This document shows positions 9,254 to 18,851 of a DNA stretch of 64,000 nucleotides, one piece after another; position 1 is the first letter of the stretch; each line of letters opens with the position of its first letter. The stretch spans positions 248,001-312,000 of the forward strand of contig CAWJIJ010000007.1 in assembly GCA_963842955.1 (NCBI GenBank), in the 5' to 3' direction. The notes under the pieces were generated by a model that was not told where the DNA came from, did not search any database, and saw only the letters and a list, made by a program, of their open reading frames with translations. The translations under genes were made by a program, and so were the position numbers. This stretch comes from JARFQW01 sp963842955 (GTDB lineage: Bacteria; Pseudomonadota; Gammaproteobacteria; Steroidobacterales; XN24).

Positions 9254-9733
9254 CTATCGGACCGTGTAGCCGCGGCCTTCGAGGCAGGCGCCATAGGCGC
9301 GGTTGTAGTTGTTGCGGGCCTGGGTGTACTGGGCGACCTGCTCCTGTTCCCACTGCTGCTGTGCGGTGTCTTCACGCCGCTTCTGGTCGCTGCGCCGCAT
9401 GCCGCCCATCAGGGCGCCGGAGGCCGCTCCGATCTTTGCGCCTTGCTTCGTATCGCCGGCGATGGCGCCGATCGCCGCACCGGTCACGGTTCCGCGCACG
9501 GCTCCCCGGCCGACCCCGCCCTGCTGGGCTTCTTTCCGGGGCGGCGGCGCCGTGGTCGTCGGCGGCGCCATGGGATCGAAGCCGGTCTGGCCCTTGGCCC
9601 AGGAGTAGCACTGAAACTGGTCCTGCTCCTGCTGGTCGGGGCTCTGGTTGTCGTTGGGGTAGACGATCAGCTCCTGGGCCAGCGCAGTGCCGGCCAGCGG
9701 GATCATCGAGATAAGCAACAGCACTCGTTTCAT
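9254..9733 (-). CDS. Glycine-zipper exported protein
   Basis: The product is 159 residues. The signal peptide MKRVLLLISMIPLAGTALAQ is followed by a polar Gln/Asp-rich segment, a Pro/Thr linker (PPTTTAPPPRK) and a glycine-zipper block (GAVRGTVTGAAIGAIAGDT... GAASGALMGGM) that could form a membrane hairpin. The C-terminal third is charged and helical (RREDTAQQQWEQEQ) and ends in YGACLEGRGYTVR, a pattern common to YMGG-like glycine-zipper proteins. The start at 9733 has AGGAGGA upstream. Function is unknown; an envelope location is inferred from the signal peptide. Confidence 0.7.
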   Translation of the reverse strand: MKRVLLLISMIPLAGTALAQELIVYPNDNQSPDQQEQDQFQCYSWAKGQTGFDPMAPPTTTAPPPRKEAQQGGVGRGAVRGTVTGAAIGAIAGDTKQGAKIGAASGALMGGMRRSDQKRREDTAQQQWEQEQVAQYTQARNNYNRAYGACLEGRGYTVR

Positions 9734-9809
9734 AGGACGTTCATCCTCCTGATTCCTCGGGGAGCTTCGTTGTGCCACCGGTTCCCCAAGGGTCCGGCAG
9801 AACCTGACC

Positions 9810-10625
<816 letters not shown>

Positions 10626-10676
10626 GGTCGATCTCCGAAAGACTTGTTAATGATGTTCCTGGTCCTGAGCGTGCCC

Positions 10677-10977
10677 TCAGTCTGCCTTGTCGGGGGCCAC
10701 GGCATCGGGGGCCTTCGCGTCCCCCAACTGGTCGGCCGGGATCGCCTCGTCGAGCAGAAGAATGGGTATGCCGTCGCGGACCGGATAAATCGTGGCGCCA
10801 TCGCGGGTCACGAGTGCCGCCTCCATGGGCCGGTCGACCACCCGGCCGTCCACGTGCCTGAGTTCGCCGGTTTCCGACTCGCCGGTTGGCGAGTCTGAGG
10901 CGATGCTTGTCGAGCAACGCCAGCGGCGAACCGCTCGCCGGGCAGCGAAGCATGGCTATGAAATTCCGATCGAGCAT
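10677..10977 (-). CDS. Trm112-like/UPF0434 protein, +1 frameshift
   Basis: This is a small zinc-ribbon-like Trm112 family protein. The first frame reads MLDRNFIAMLRCPASGSPLALLDKHRL, the family N-terminus with the conserved RCPxSGSPL. The second frame, one base further on, reads ETGELRHVDGRVVDRPMEA then ALVTRDGATIYPVRDGIPILL, matching the conserved YPxRDGIPxLL end. The shift lies somewhere in 10875-10899; candidate points are GTC GGA or CTC AGA. The joined protein is ~99 residues, the longer form seen in some gammaproteobacteria. Its role is probably as a partner or stabiliser of methyltransferases, inferred from the family. Confidence 0.72.
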
Positions 10978-11035
10978 GGGAACTCCTCCACAAGCCTAGT
11001 CTGTCCGGGCCGGTCTCGCCGGGCGGGTCGAGTGC

Positions 11036-11863
11036 TCATCGCCCGGTCTGGCGGCCGAAACCCCGGACCGCCGCGGTCAGCAGGTAGGCGCCACCTGCGA
11101 GAAGAATGATAACCGGCCCGGTGGCAAGATCCGGCCCGTAGGAAAGCGCCAGGCCCGCCGTGGTGAAGAATGCGCCCAGCAATACGGCCGCAACCATGAT
11201 GGCCGAGAGGGACGACAGGAAACGGCTGGCGATCGCTGCGGGCAGCGTCATCAGCGCGATGACGAGGATCAGACCGACCACCTGGATCAGCATGACCACG
11301 GTGAGCGCCACAAGCACCAGCAACAGCAGATAGTAGCGATCCACCCGCACGCCTCTGACCCGGGCAAATTCGGCATCGAAACAGACCGCGAGGAACTGCC
11401 GGTAAAAGAGGCCTACCAGCAGCAATATGGCGACATCCAGCGCGGCAATCAGCCACAGGTCCCGGGTCCCGATCATAAGAATATTGCCAAACAGGTAGCC
11501 CATCAGGTCGGCGTTGTAGCCCGGCGTTTTCGTGATGAAGACGATGCCCAGCGCCATGCCCACGGCCCAGATGGCTGCGATCACCGTGTCCTCCCGTTCC
11601 CTGAGCTTCAGCTTGACGAAGCCGATAATCAGGGCGGCCACGATGGCGGCGACGAGGGCGCCATTGAGCGGAGCATGGCCGAAGAAGTAGGCAACACCCA
11701 TGCCGCCCAGGACGGCATGCGCGATGCCGCCGGCCAGCAGGCTGATACGCTGGACAACCACATAGGTGCCCATCACGCCGCAGCCGACGCTCGCGAGCAG
11801 GCCGCCCGCGAGGGCGCGCTGCAGGAAGCTGTGTTCGGACAGGGCCGCAAGAAACTCTGTCAC
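11036..11863 (-). CDS. znuB: Zinc ABC transporter, permease
   Basis: This is the integral membrane subunit of the high-affinity zinc importer, 275 residues, with about eight hydrophobic segments. Family signatures are QRALAGGLLASVGCGVMGTYVV near the start, GGIAHAVLGGMGVAYFFG, and GLILVIALMTLPAAIASRF. The GTG start at 11863 overlaps the znuC stop (GTGA), so translation is coupled. A longer in-frame start exists but would overlap znuC by almost 100 bp and lacks family sequence. The family imports Zn2+ (sometimes Mn2+); zinc is inferred from the gene order and the Zur-like site upstream of znuA. Confidence 0.92.
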   Translation of the reverse strand: MTEFLAALSEHSFLQRALAGGLLASVGCGVMGTYVVVQRISLLAGGIAHAVLGGMGVAYFFGHAPLNGALVAAIVAALIIGFVKLKLREREDTVIAAIWAVGMALGIVFITKTPGYNADLMGYLFGNILMIGTRDLWLIAALDVAILLLVGLFYRQFLAVCFDAEFARVRGVRVDRYYLLLLVLVALTVVMLIQVVGLILVIALMTLPAAIASRFLSSLSAIMVAAVLLGAFFTTAGLALSYGPDLATGPVIILLAGGAYLLTAAVRGFGRQTGR

Positions 11864-12594
11864 GGGTGCTCCCCGTGATCGTGGTGCACCAGGCGGACCG
11901 AGTGGCCGTAAAGCGCCTCGATGGCGTCTCCCGTCAGGCCCCGGGTGTCGTGACACAACAGAGTGCGGTTCACACAGGCCACGCGCTGTACGCCGCCGGC
12001 AACGAAACCTACGTCATGGGTGACCAGGATGACCGCCATGCGCTCACTCAGGCGTGCAAGCAGCAGCAGAATGTCTTCTTCGGCCCGCTGGTCCAGGTTG
12101 GATGTGGGCTCGTCGAGAAGCAGCAGTTTCGGTTCACCGGCCAGCGCCCTGGCGATGAGGACCCGCTGCAGCTCACCCCCGGACAAGTCGCTGATCGGCC
12201 GGTTCTGCAGCGCTTCCAGCCGCGTTTCCGCCATTGCACGGTCAGCGGCATGCCGGTCGTCGGCCCGCCAGCGCAGCCCCCCCGAGCCCAGTCGCCCGAG
12301 CTGAACCGCCTGGGCCACGGTGATCGGGAAGTCGCGCTCGAACCCGGCGAACTGGGGTACGTAGCCGATTTCCTGGCGCGCGGCGCTGGGTGACCGGCCG
12401 CAGACCCGTACGGTTCCCGAGTCCGGTTTGAGCAGTCCGGCCGCCAGCTTGATCAGCGTGCTCTTGCCGCCCCCGTTGGGGCCGATGAGACCCAGCAGCT
12501 CGTTTTCGGCCACGACCAGGTCCACGTCGACCAGCACGGGCTGGTGATCGTAAGCGAACGAAACCCCTTCCAGGGACAGGGCCGGCCGGGTCAT
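11860..12594 (-). CDS. znuC: Zinc ABC transporter, ATP-binding protein
   Basis: This is the cytosolic ATPase of the zinc importer, 244 residues. It has Walker A GPNGGGKSTL near residue 38, the Q-loop at PQFAGFERDFP, signature LSGGELQRVLIARAL, Walker B LLLLDEPTSNLD and the switch His in LVTHDVGF. The C-terminus is His-rich (VHHDHGEHP), common in ZnuC proteins and possibly a metal-sensing or metal-buffering tail. It overlaps znuA (end 12591) by 4 bp and znuB (start 11863) by 4 bp, giving a tight znuA-znuC-znuB operon read leftwards. Confidence 0.95.
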   Translation of the reverse strand: MTRPALSLEGVSFAYDHQPVLVDVDLVVAENELLGLIGPNGGGKSTLIKLAAGLLKPDSGTVRVCGRSPSAARQEIGYVPQFAGFERDFPITVAQAVQLGRLGSGGLRWRADDRHAADRAMAETRLEALQNRPISDLSGGELQRVLIARALAGEPKLLLLDEPTSNLDQRAEEDILLLLARLSERMAVILVTHDVGFVAGGVQRVACVNRTLLCHDTRGLTGDAIEALYGHSVRLVHHDHGEHP

Positions 12595-13445
12595 TCGAAG
12601 GACTCCGCCAGCGTGGTTGCGATCCGCCGGAGGCTGTCCGGGTAGTCGGCTGCCAGGGGATCGGCTTCGACGAGCCGGGCGTCCAGTTCCATCGCCACAG
12701 CCATCGCGGTGCGCCGGCTGAACTGCCGCTGGACCAGCAATACCCGCACGTCGTCCCGCCTGGCCCGATCGATGACGCCGGCCAGGCTTCGTGGGCCGGG
12801 TTCATGCCCGCCCTGCTCGATAGCGATCTGGCGCAGGTCGTAGGCGTCCGCGAAGTAACCCCACGATGGGTGCACGGCCATGAAGCTGCGTCCGGCATGG
12901 GGGGCGAGGGTGCGCGCCAGCTCTTGGTCCAGGCCAGCGAGTCCCGACACCACCGTCGCATGACGGCGCCGGAATTCCTCGGCGCGCTCCGGTGCCAGCT
13001 CAGCCAGCGTTTGCAGCACCGGATCGGCCATACGGGCGAATAGTGCCGGGTCGGTCCAGCGGTGGGGATCGACAGGCCCGTGATCGGAATCACCGCCATC
13101 CGTGGGCCGGGACGGCAGTCCAGCGGTCAGGTCGACCAGCATCAGTCCCGGCCGGTCCGCCTGGATTCTCGACGCCCACACGCTCTCGAACGGCACACCG
13201 GCCAGCAGCCAGGCCCGGGCCTGACCCAGGGCGATGAGATCCCGCGGCCCGGGGGCATAGGTGGCCGGGCTGTCGTTGGGACCCAGCAACGTGACGACCT
13301 GGATATCGTCACCCCCTATTTCTCCCGCCAGCCACGCGAGCGGCGCGATGCTCACGGCCACGGTTACGGGCGCGCTGGCCCGCGCCGCCGAAACCAGGAG
13401 CATCAGGAGCAGGGTTGCGGTGAGTCGCGCCATGGGTCGCGCCAT
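12591..13445 (-). CDS. znuA: Zinc ABC transporter, periplasmic substrate-binding protein
   Basis: This is a cluster A-I metal-binding protein of the ZnuA/TroA family, ~284 residues with a cleavable signal (ARLTATLLLMLLVSAARA). Metal ligands expected from the family are visible as DPHRW, VHPSWGYF and EADPLAADY. The first conserved ligand His, normally in a PHxY/PHTY motif, is replaced: the sequence reads SPATYAPGPRD. There is also no long His-rich loop, only DGGDSDHGPVDPH. It may belong to a subfamily with three protein ligands, or bind metal less tightly. ATG 13445 and ATG 13433 are both possible starts. A Zur-like operator lies 27 bp upstream. Confidence 0.85.
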   Translation of the reverse strand: MARPMARLTATLLLMLLVSAARASAPVTVAVSIAPLAWLAGEIGGDDIQVVTLLGPNDSPATYAPGPRDLIALGQARAWLLAGVPFESVWASRIQADRPGLMLVDLTAGLPSRPTDGGDSDHGPVDPHRWTDPALFARMADPVLQTLAELAPERAEEFRRRHATVVSGLAGLDQELARTLAPHAGRSFMAVHPSWGYFADAYDLRQIAIEQGGHEPGPRSLAGVIDRARRDDVRVLLVQRQFSRRTAMAVAMELDARLVEADPLAADYPDSLRRIATTLAESFE

Positions 13446-13471
13446 ATCAGGGGTGAGCCGGGAAAGGGCCC

Positions 13472-13483
13472 GTGTTATATCAC
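13472..13483 (-). promoter_or_regulatory. Putative Zur operator upstream of znuA
   Basis: GTGTTATATCAC matches its own reverse complement at 10 of 12 positions and has the AT-rich core with GTG/CAC flanks typical of gammaproteobacterial Zur sites. It sits 27 bp before the znuA start, a suitable place to block transcription when zinc is replete. No zur gene is in the window. Confidence 0.5.
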
Positions 13484-13706
13484 AGTGCCTGGCGCTGCCC
13501 GGTCCCCGGGCGTGGGTCACCGATTTACCCGGGGCCTGGCTGGCCAGCGACGGGCGGGGCGGGGTGGTTCGCCCGACGGTCTGCTTCCCGGGCTTTCTGG
13601 CGCATGGACCGGCGGTTTATTCAAGTCATTGTTCTGGAAAAGTTTTTCTCCCTGCCCCGTCGTTGCCGGACTGAATGGATGCCCGACCGGGGCGTTCATG
13701 CAGGCA

Positions 13707-13720
13707 TTGATCTGCGTCAA
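13707..13720 (+). promoter_or_regulatory. FNR/Anr-like box upstream of ttcA
   Basis: TTGATCTGCGTCAA matches the FNR/Anr consensus TTGAT-N4-ATCAA at 9 of 10 conserved positions. It is 92 bp upstream of ttcA. The best -10 candidate is TAGAAT at 13776-13781, which would put the box near position -74, an activator position for class I sites. Confidence 0.55.
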
Positions 13721-13812
13721 CAGTCTTCCTTGCCGAGATGAGCCAGATCAAGTTCCCGGCCTGATGGCCCTGGGCTAGAATTCCGGGTCCGCACCTCGTA
13801 TCAGGTTCGTTC

Positions 13813-14634
13813 ATGGCCAGCCCGGCACCCCGCCCGTCCAATACGTTTCGCCGCCTGGAAGGGCAGCTTCGGGCCAACGTGGGCCGGGCGATCGAGGATT
13901 TCGGCATGATCCGGGGCGGAGACCGGGTGATGGTCTGCCTGTCCGGCGGCAAGGACAGCTATGCGCTGCTGGACCTCCTGATGGCCCTGCAGCGCCGCGC
14001 GCCCGTGGATTTTGAACTGCTTGCGGTCAATCTGGACCAGAAACAGCCCGGGTACCCTGAGCACGTGCTGCCGGAGTACCTGGAGAACCTGGGCGTCGGC
14101 TACCGCATTATCGAGCAGGACACCTACAGCGTAGTCCAGCGAGTCATCCCGGCGGGCAAGACCACCTGTGGCCTGTGTTCACGGCTGCGTCGCGGCGCTC
14201 TCTACGAGTTTGCCGCAGACAACGGATACAACCGTATCGCCCTGGGGCACCATCTCGACGACATCATGGAAACCCTGTTCCTGAACCTGTTTTACGGCGG
14301 CCGGCTGAAAGCCATGCCCCCAAAGCTGGTCAGCGACGACGGGCGTAATGTCGTGATCCGGCCCCTGGCCTACTGCCGGGAGCGGGACCTGGCCCGGTAC
14401 GCCAATGCCCGGGCGTTCCCGATCATTCCCTGCAATCTGTGCGGCTCCCAGGAGCAGCTCAAGCGCAAGGAGGTCAAGGCGATGATCGCCGGGTGGGAAC
14501 GCACGGATCCCCGGCGGGTGGAATCCGTGATTGCGGCCTTAAAGCACGTGACCCCGTCCCACCTGATGGACATCGACGCCCACGACTTTTCCACCGGGGA
14601 TCCGGTCGACGGGGAACAGAAACCGGGGCCGTAG
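13813..14634 (+). CDS. ttcA: tRNA 2-thiocytidine(32) synthetase
   Basis: TtcA thiolates cytidine 32 in certain tRNAs using ATP and a [4Fe-4S] cluster. The 273-residue protein has the PP-loop SGGKDS near residue 44, the first Cys pair CGLC near 118, the second CNLC near 213, and the family segment LGHHLDDIMETLFLNLFYGGRLK. Cysteines from these two motifs bind the cluster. The ATG at 13813 is the only good start before the conserved N-terminus. An FNR-like box upstream suggests oxygen-linked control, plausible for an Fe-S enzyme. The gene contains ordinary in-frame CTT codons (CTT CGG, CTT GCG), useful as controls for the frameshift question. Confidence 0.96.
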   Translation: MASPAPRPSNTFRRLEGQLRANVGRAIEDFGMIRGGDRVMVCLSGGKDSYALLDLLMALQRRAPVDFELLAVNLDQKQPGYPEHVLPEYLENLGVGYRIIEQDTYSVVQRVIPAGKTTCGLCSRLRRGALYEFAADNGYNRIALGHHLDDIMETLFLNLFYGGRLKAMPPKLVSDDGRNVVIRPLAYCRERDLARYANARAFPIIPCNLCGSQEQLKRKEVKAMIAGWERTDPRRVESVIAALKHVTPSHLMDIDAHDFSTGDPVDGEQKPGP

Positions 14635-14716
14635 CCTGGACTCTCGCTCACCGGGCGGTGGGCTGATGCCGTCGCACCCGTTCAGGGGTTGGTGTCCTCC
14701 CGGCAGGGACCGAACG

Positions 14717-17288
14717 CTAGCTGATATCGCCCTCGTCAGGTACCCGCGGCAGTTCGAGATCATGATCCGGAGGGGGGTGGGCGACAGGGGGTTCCGGCTT
14801 CCTCCGGGCGCCGCTAATCGAGGCCGTAATGGCCGAGTCCACGCTGCGCAAGTGGAGATCCCGCTGCGGGAAGGGAATCTCTATGCCGGCTTCGGCGAGC
14901 GCATCGTTGATGGCGACGTTCAGGCGGCTGACAGTCCCCAGGCCGGAGTCGAAGGGACACCAGCAGCGCAGTTCGAAGTTCAGGGAACTGTCGCCGAACT
15001 GGTTGAAGAGGGCGTAGGGTTCGGGAAACGACAGCACATCCGGGTCCTCGCGGGCGACGTCAACAAGCAGGTTCAGGACCGTTCGAGGGTCGGTCCCGTA
15101 GGCGACGCCCACCGGGATAATCAGGCGCTTGTAGCTGTCCGACAGGGTCCAGTTGATCACTTCCTTGGAAATCAGGTCCGCATTCGGAACGATCACTTCG
15201 GCACCGTCAAACGTGCGCACCGTGCTGGACCGGATGCCGATGCGGGTGACGCGGCCCATCAGCGTACCGAGTTCCACGGTGTCGCCGGCTTCGATCGGCC
15301 GCTCGAATATCAGAATGAGGCCGGACACGAAATTGTTGACGATGTTCTGGAGGCCGAATCCGATGCCCAGGCTCAGCGCGCCGGCGAACAGGGCCAGCCG
15401 GCTGAGATCCAGGCCGCTGGCGCTGATCGCGGCAACAACGGCGAGGGCGATCAGCCCGTAGGTCGTGAGCTTCGTGATCGCCTGGGGTACGCCGCGGGCC
15501 ATCTTCACGCGCGGGAACACGTCTTCCTGGAGCACGAACCGGGTGGTCTCCGCCAGCTTGAAGCCGAGCCATACGATCAGCGGAAACAGGAGGATTCCGG
15601 CGAGGGAGAAGTTGAGGGAGCCTACGGAAATCGTATGCGTGAACAAGCTGGTCAGCGTGTCCCAGATCGGCGCCTGGATGTCGAACAGGACCAGGGTCAC
15701 GATCGCCCAGGCGATCAGCGAGAGGGCGTGTATGCCCCCGCTGATCTTGTTCCGGAGGCGATCACCGTGGTGGCGGACAATGAGAAGTTTTTTCAGAGCC
15801 GGCGTCCGCAGAGCGGCCCCGACCATGCCCGAGAGAACCAGGGAGGCGATATTAAAGACCACCGCAACGGCAACGCTGGCGAGGACGCCGTTGACAAGCA
15901 GGCGGGCGAACGTGACGTGGCCCAGCACGTTGGCGACGACGGAGGCCAGGCTCAGAAGCGCAAAGATCTGCAGAACCCAGTTCAACTGGACCCGGTGGTG
16001 ACTGGGCACAGCCTGCAGGTCGCGATACAGCAGGAGCATGAAGCGGGGCCGAGACTGCCGCGACGACCAGCAGCAGGAGGCGCTCGGCCAGGCCGTAAGG
16101 CAGGAAGATTTGTCCGGCCCGGTGGATCACGAAGACGACGATGACCGCGAGCAGCGCCCGCATCGCCATCGCCCGGCCGCCCGCACCCATGCGCGGCGTC
16201 AGGAACAGCGCGGCCGGGATGATGACAAGCAGGTTGAGCTGATTCACGACGCGCGGCGCGTCAGGGTAGAACCAGGGCGTGCAGAGCAGGGTCAGGACGG
16301 TTGCGACGGCCGCGGGGTGTTTCACCACGGTCTGGTAGGCCCTGAACGCGGGATCGTCTTCCGGCAGCGGTTCCGTGTTTCGCGCCACCCACGTCATCGA
16401 CAGCCAGATCAGAACGAACAACAGAGCCTGGTAAACCGCGTGAAAGCGGTAGCGCTCCCAGAACTGGCCGAGGGACCGGGTCTGGCGCTCGATCTGCGCG
16501 GCCACCGGCTCATAGAGCGCGGGTTCCTCACCGGCTCCCATGAGCTGCCAGAGCGCGGGCTGGTCCTTGGCCAGCAGGCTGCCCCGCAGTTCCTCGATCC
16601 GCAGATTCACGGTGTTCATCTGCTGATCGAGGCGGCCGCTCAGTGACTCGATCCGATCCTCAACCACGAGCAGGGCGTCGAGCCTGTCCCGGTATGTCTT
16701 GCCGATGTCGGTAACGGTCTTGCGCATCCGCTGAAGGCGCTCCTTCAGGGCCTCGGGCAGTTCCTGCCCGGCCAGGGAGTTGGCCGTGAGTGCCCAGCGC
16801 TTGTCCATCCGTTCCAGCGTCCCGAGGCCTGTTGCGACCTCGTTGGCGCGGGCGGCGATCTTCGCTGCGGCGTCGTCCAGCCGCCCACTGGCGTTCTGCA
16901 TCCGGTTACGCAGGCTCTGTGCCGCGTCCAGGGACATCTGGCTGAGTCCGGCGAACTCGGGGCTGTCCGCCAGCGCCGTCACTTCCTTCTCCAGCGTTTC
17001 AGCTCCGATACGCCACTGCGCCAGCTGTTCCGCCGTCTTGAGCGGCTCGGCGAGGGCGGTGAGAGTGCTGGCGTCGACTTCGAGTTCCCTGGGAAGATCC
17101 GCCAGGCTGACCGCCACGGGTTCGGCGGGCGCGGCGGTTTCCGGAGATTCCGGCTTCGGGGTTTCAGTGTCCTGGCCCCAGCCTGCCGCGAGCGGCGCGC
17201 AGGCAAGAAACACAGCGGGGATCAGCCAGCGAACGACTCGGAATCGTGCCTCATCGCCAGGCCCGGGCAAGGGTTCAGGATCCAACAA
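14717..17288 (-). CDS. Large MscS-family (MscK/MscM-like) mechanosensitive channel, +1 frameshift
   Basis: This is a mechanosensitive channel of ~857 residues when frames are joined. It has a signal-like N-terminus (WLIPAVFLACAPLAAGWGQ), a ~220-residue periplasmic helical domain (DUF3772-like), several membrane helices, and the MscS core: pore helix GLDLSRLALFAGALSLGIGFGLQ, IVNNFVSGLILIFERPIE, and the beta domain VIVPNADLISKEVINWT. The frame breaks at 16037-16043: ...VSAPL (CCG CTT) then, one base on, MLLLYRDLQAVPSHHRVQL. No ATG fits the start well; TTG at 17288/17285 follows GAGGA that overlaps the lipocalin stop, so the two genes are probably coupled. Confidence 0.83.
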
Positions 17289-17289
17289 A

Positions 17290-17868
17290 TCAGTCCTCGC
17301 TCGCGTGTTCTGTGAACAGCAATAAGGCCGGATCATACCCCCGGTCCCCGACCAGGCGCAGGACATGCGCCAGCGTGGTATCCGGCAGCGTGGGGGTTCG
17401 GCTCAGAATCCAGAGGTACTTCCTGCCGGGCTCGCCGACCACCGCCCAGCCGTACCCCGGGTCCAGGCCAATGACCCAGTAGTCGGCCCAGAAAGGCCAG
17501 AAGAAGGTGACTTCGAGCTTGGCCCCGGTCGTCTCATCGACCACCCTCGCTTTGCCCTCGGCCTCCCTGAGAGCGCCGTCCGGGCGGTCCACATGGCAGC
17601 GGTTGTCGACGCGGATGAGGCCGTCATCCCGCAGCGAGTAGGTGGCTGTGGTGGCGGTACATCCCTTCTGGAACGGTGCGTCGTAGCGGGCGATTTCGTA
17701 CCAGGTCCCCAGGTAGCGATCCAGGTCCACCTCGGAAACGGTTGCCAGGGGCGGGCCGCTGGCCGTGCAGCCGGACAAAGCCAGCGCGAAGCAGAGTCCT
17801 GCCGCGCCGCCAAGGGGGTTGAAGCGCGAACTGCGGAGTGGATTGCCCACATCAGGTAACCTGTTCAT
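17290..17868 (-). CDS. Lipocalin-family outer-membrane lipoprotein (Blc-like)
   Basis: This is a bacterial lipocalin of about 192 residues. The signal ends in the lipobox LALSGC. The lipocalin signature GTWYEIARYDAPFQKGC follows, where G-x-W is invariant, then ATYSLRDDGLIRVDNRC and the C-terminal RTPTLPD...VLRLVGDRGYD typical of Blc. Blc proteins sit in the outer membrane and bind lysophospholipids. The start at 17868 places the lipobox at a normal distance. The gene precedes the large MscS channel and nearly abuts it. Its start codon is only 20 bp from that of the divergent VTT-domain gene. Confidence 0.9.
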   Translation of the reverse strand: MNRLPDVGNPLRSSRFNPLGGAAGLCFALALSGCTASGPPLATVSEVDLDRYLGTWYEIARYDAPFQKGCTATTATYSLRDDGLIRVDNRCHVDRPDGALREAEGKARVVDETTGAKLEVTFFWPFWADYWVIGLDPGYGWAVVGEPGRKYLWILSRTPTLPDTTLAHVLRLVGDRGYDPALLLFTEHASED

Positions 17869-17888
17869 CGCGCCAGACTGGCGCCCGG

Positions 17889-18623
17889 ATGCCGAATCAG
17901 GATAGACCACCCTTGCATGATATCCGCCGACGCGGCCGATTCGTTATCGTGGCGGGCCTGGTCGCCGCGGCCGTGTTGCTGGTCGTGTTCTGGCCAGACG
18001 AGCCGCTGGACCGGCTGGCAGAACTGGTTGGGTTTGCACGCTCCAGGCCGGGACTCGCGGTGGCCGGGCTGGCGGCGCTGCAGATCGTCGCCAGCGTCTT
18101 TCTCGCCCCGGTCTGGCCGGGACTCGCCGCTGCCGGCTATCTTTTCGGACCCCTGCTCGGGGGCCTGATCGGGATGCTGACGACCGTCGCCGGAGCCATT
18201 GCGGCTTTCGTCGTCGGGCGATATCTTGCCCGGGACACTATCCAGCGCATTGTCGGCAGCCGACCGAAACTCGCGGCGCTGAACCAGTCGGTCGGCGTCA
18301 ACGGATTTCGGGTCGCGTTCCTCGCCCGGGCCTCGCTGGTCGTTCCCGCCAATCTCCTGAACTATGCGTTGGCCGTCTCGCCGATTGCCGGACGCACATT
18401 CGCGGGAGCCACCTTCCTGGGCCTGGCGCCCGTTGCGTTTATCTACGCATTTCTCGGTGCATCCCTGGCAAAGGCGGGCAAGGCCTTCCGCGCGGAAGGC
18501 ATCGAGATTCCGCCGGCTTTCTGGGCCGTGCTGACGTCGTTTCTGCTGGTGCTGGTGGCGTTTTGGTTTATACGGCGTCGGCGCAAGGCTGCCAGGGCGG
18601 CTGAGAGTCCCGAGGATTCCTGA
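17889..18623 (+). CDS. TVP38/TMEM64 (VTT/DedA-like) membrane protein
   Basis: This is an integral inner-membrane protein of 244 residues with about six hydrophobic segments. The VTT core is visible as FLAPVWPGLAAAGYLFGPLLGGLIGMLTTVAGAIAAFVVGRYLAR and, further on, FRVAFLARASLVVPANLLNYALAVSPI, the paired amphipathic re-entrant motifs of the family, whose members scramble or transport lipids. It ends in a basic tail (FIRRRRKAARAA). ATG 17889 is chosen because residues upstream overlap the divergent lipocalin start. The gap between the two start codons is 20 bp, so each promoter must lie in the other's coding region or the messages have very short leaders. Confidence 0.82.
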   Translation: MPNQDRPPLHDIRRRGRFVIVAGLVAAAVLLVVFWPDEPLDRLAELVGFARSRPGLAVAGLAALQIVASVFLAPVWPGLAAAGYLFGPLLGGLIGMLTTVAGAIAAFVVGRYLARDTIQRIVGSRPKLAALNQSVGVNGFRVAFLARASLVVPANLLNYALAVSPIAGRTFAGATFLGLAPVAFIYAFLGASLAKAGKAFRAEGIEIPPAFWAVLTSFLLVLVAFWFIRRRRKAARAAESPEDS

Positions 18624-18707
18624 CGCCTCCACCGGCCCAACCGAAATACAGACCGGGATCCGGTTTGTCGCACACCTGTAATACGTCGCCCGTAGAGTCA
18701 GACCTTC

Positions 18708-18834
18708 GCGGCGGACTCCCCGAACACCCGCCGCGGGCGGATCGAAACGATCCGCCAAGTTACGGGTGGCTCCTCCTGCGCAACTGAGCACTCGTGCCGC
18801 TGTTTCTGCCCGGCTTCGGCCGGGCAGTTTTTTT
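18708..18834 (+). ncRNA. Candidate small RNA with C/U-rich loops and intrinsic terminator
   Basis: Downstream of the VTT gene, three stem-loops precede a strong terminator. Stem 1 is GCGGCGG/CCGCCGC (18708-18714, 18728-18734) with a 13-base loop containing CTCCCC. Stem 2 is GGCGGATCG/CGATCCGCC (18736-18744, 18748-18756) with an AAA loop. Stem 3 pairs AGTTACG with CGCAACT (18758-18764, 18779-18785, one mismatch), exposing GGTGGCTCCTCCTG. The loops carry CTCC motifs able to pair with Shine-Dalgarno sequences, as in C-rich-loop regulatory RNAs. No good promoter is evident, so it could instead be a 3' UTR-derived RNA. Boundaries are estimates. Confidence 0.45.
18806..18834 (+). terminator. Rho-independent terminator
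   Basis: CTGCCCGGC (18806-18814), TTCG tetraloop, GCCGGGCAG (18819-18827), then seven T (18828-18834). The 9-bp perfect GC-rich stem with UUCG loop and T-tract is a textbook terminator for plus-strand transcripts. Confidence 0.92.
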
Positions 18835-18851
18835 CCCGTCCAGGTCGGTCC

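Larger units (their letters stand above)
13446..13812. other. Divergent intergenic region between znuA and ttcA, 367 bp
   Basis: No credible gene is seen; the open frames across it have no family features. It holds a Zur-like operator near znuA (13472-13483), an FNR/Anr-like box (13707-13720) and a TAGAAT -10-like element (13776-13781) ahead of ttcA. Confidence 0.6.
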
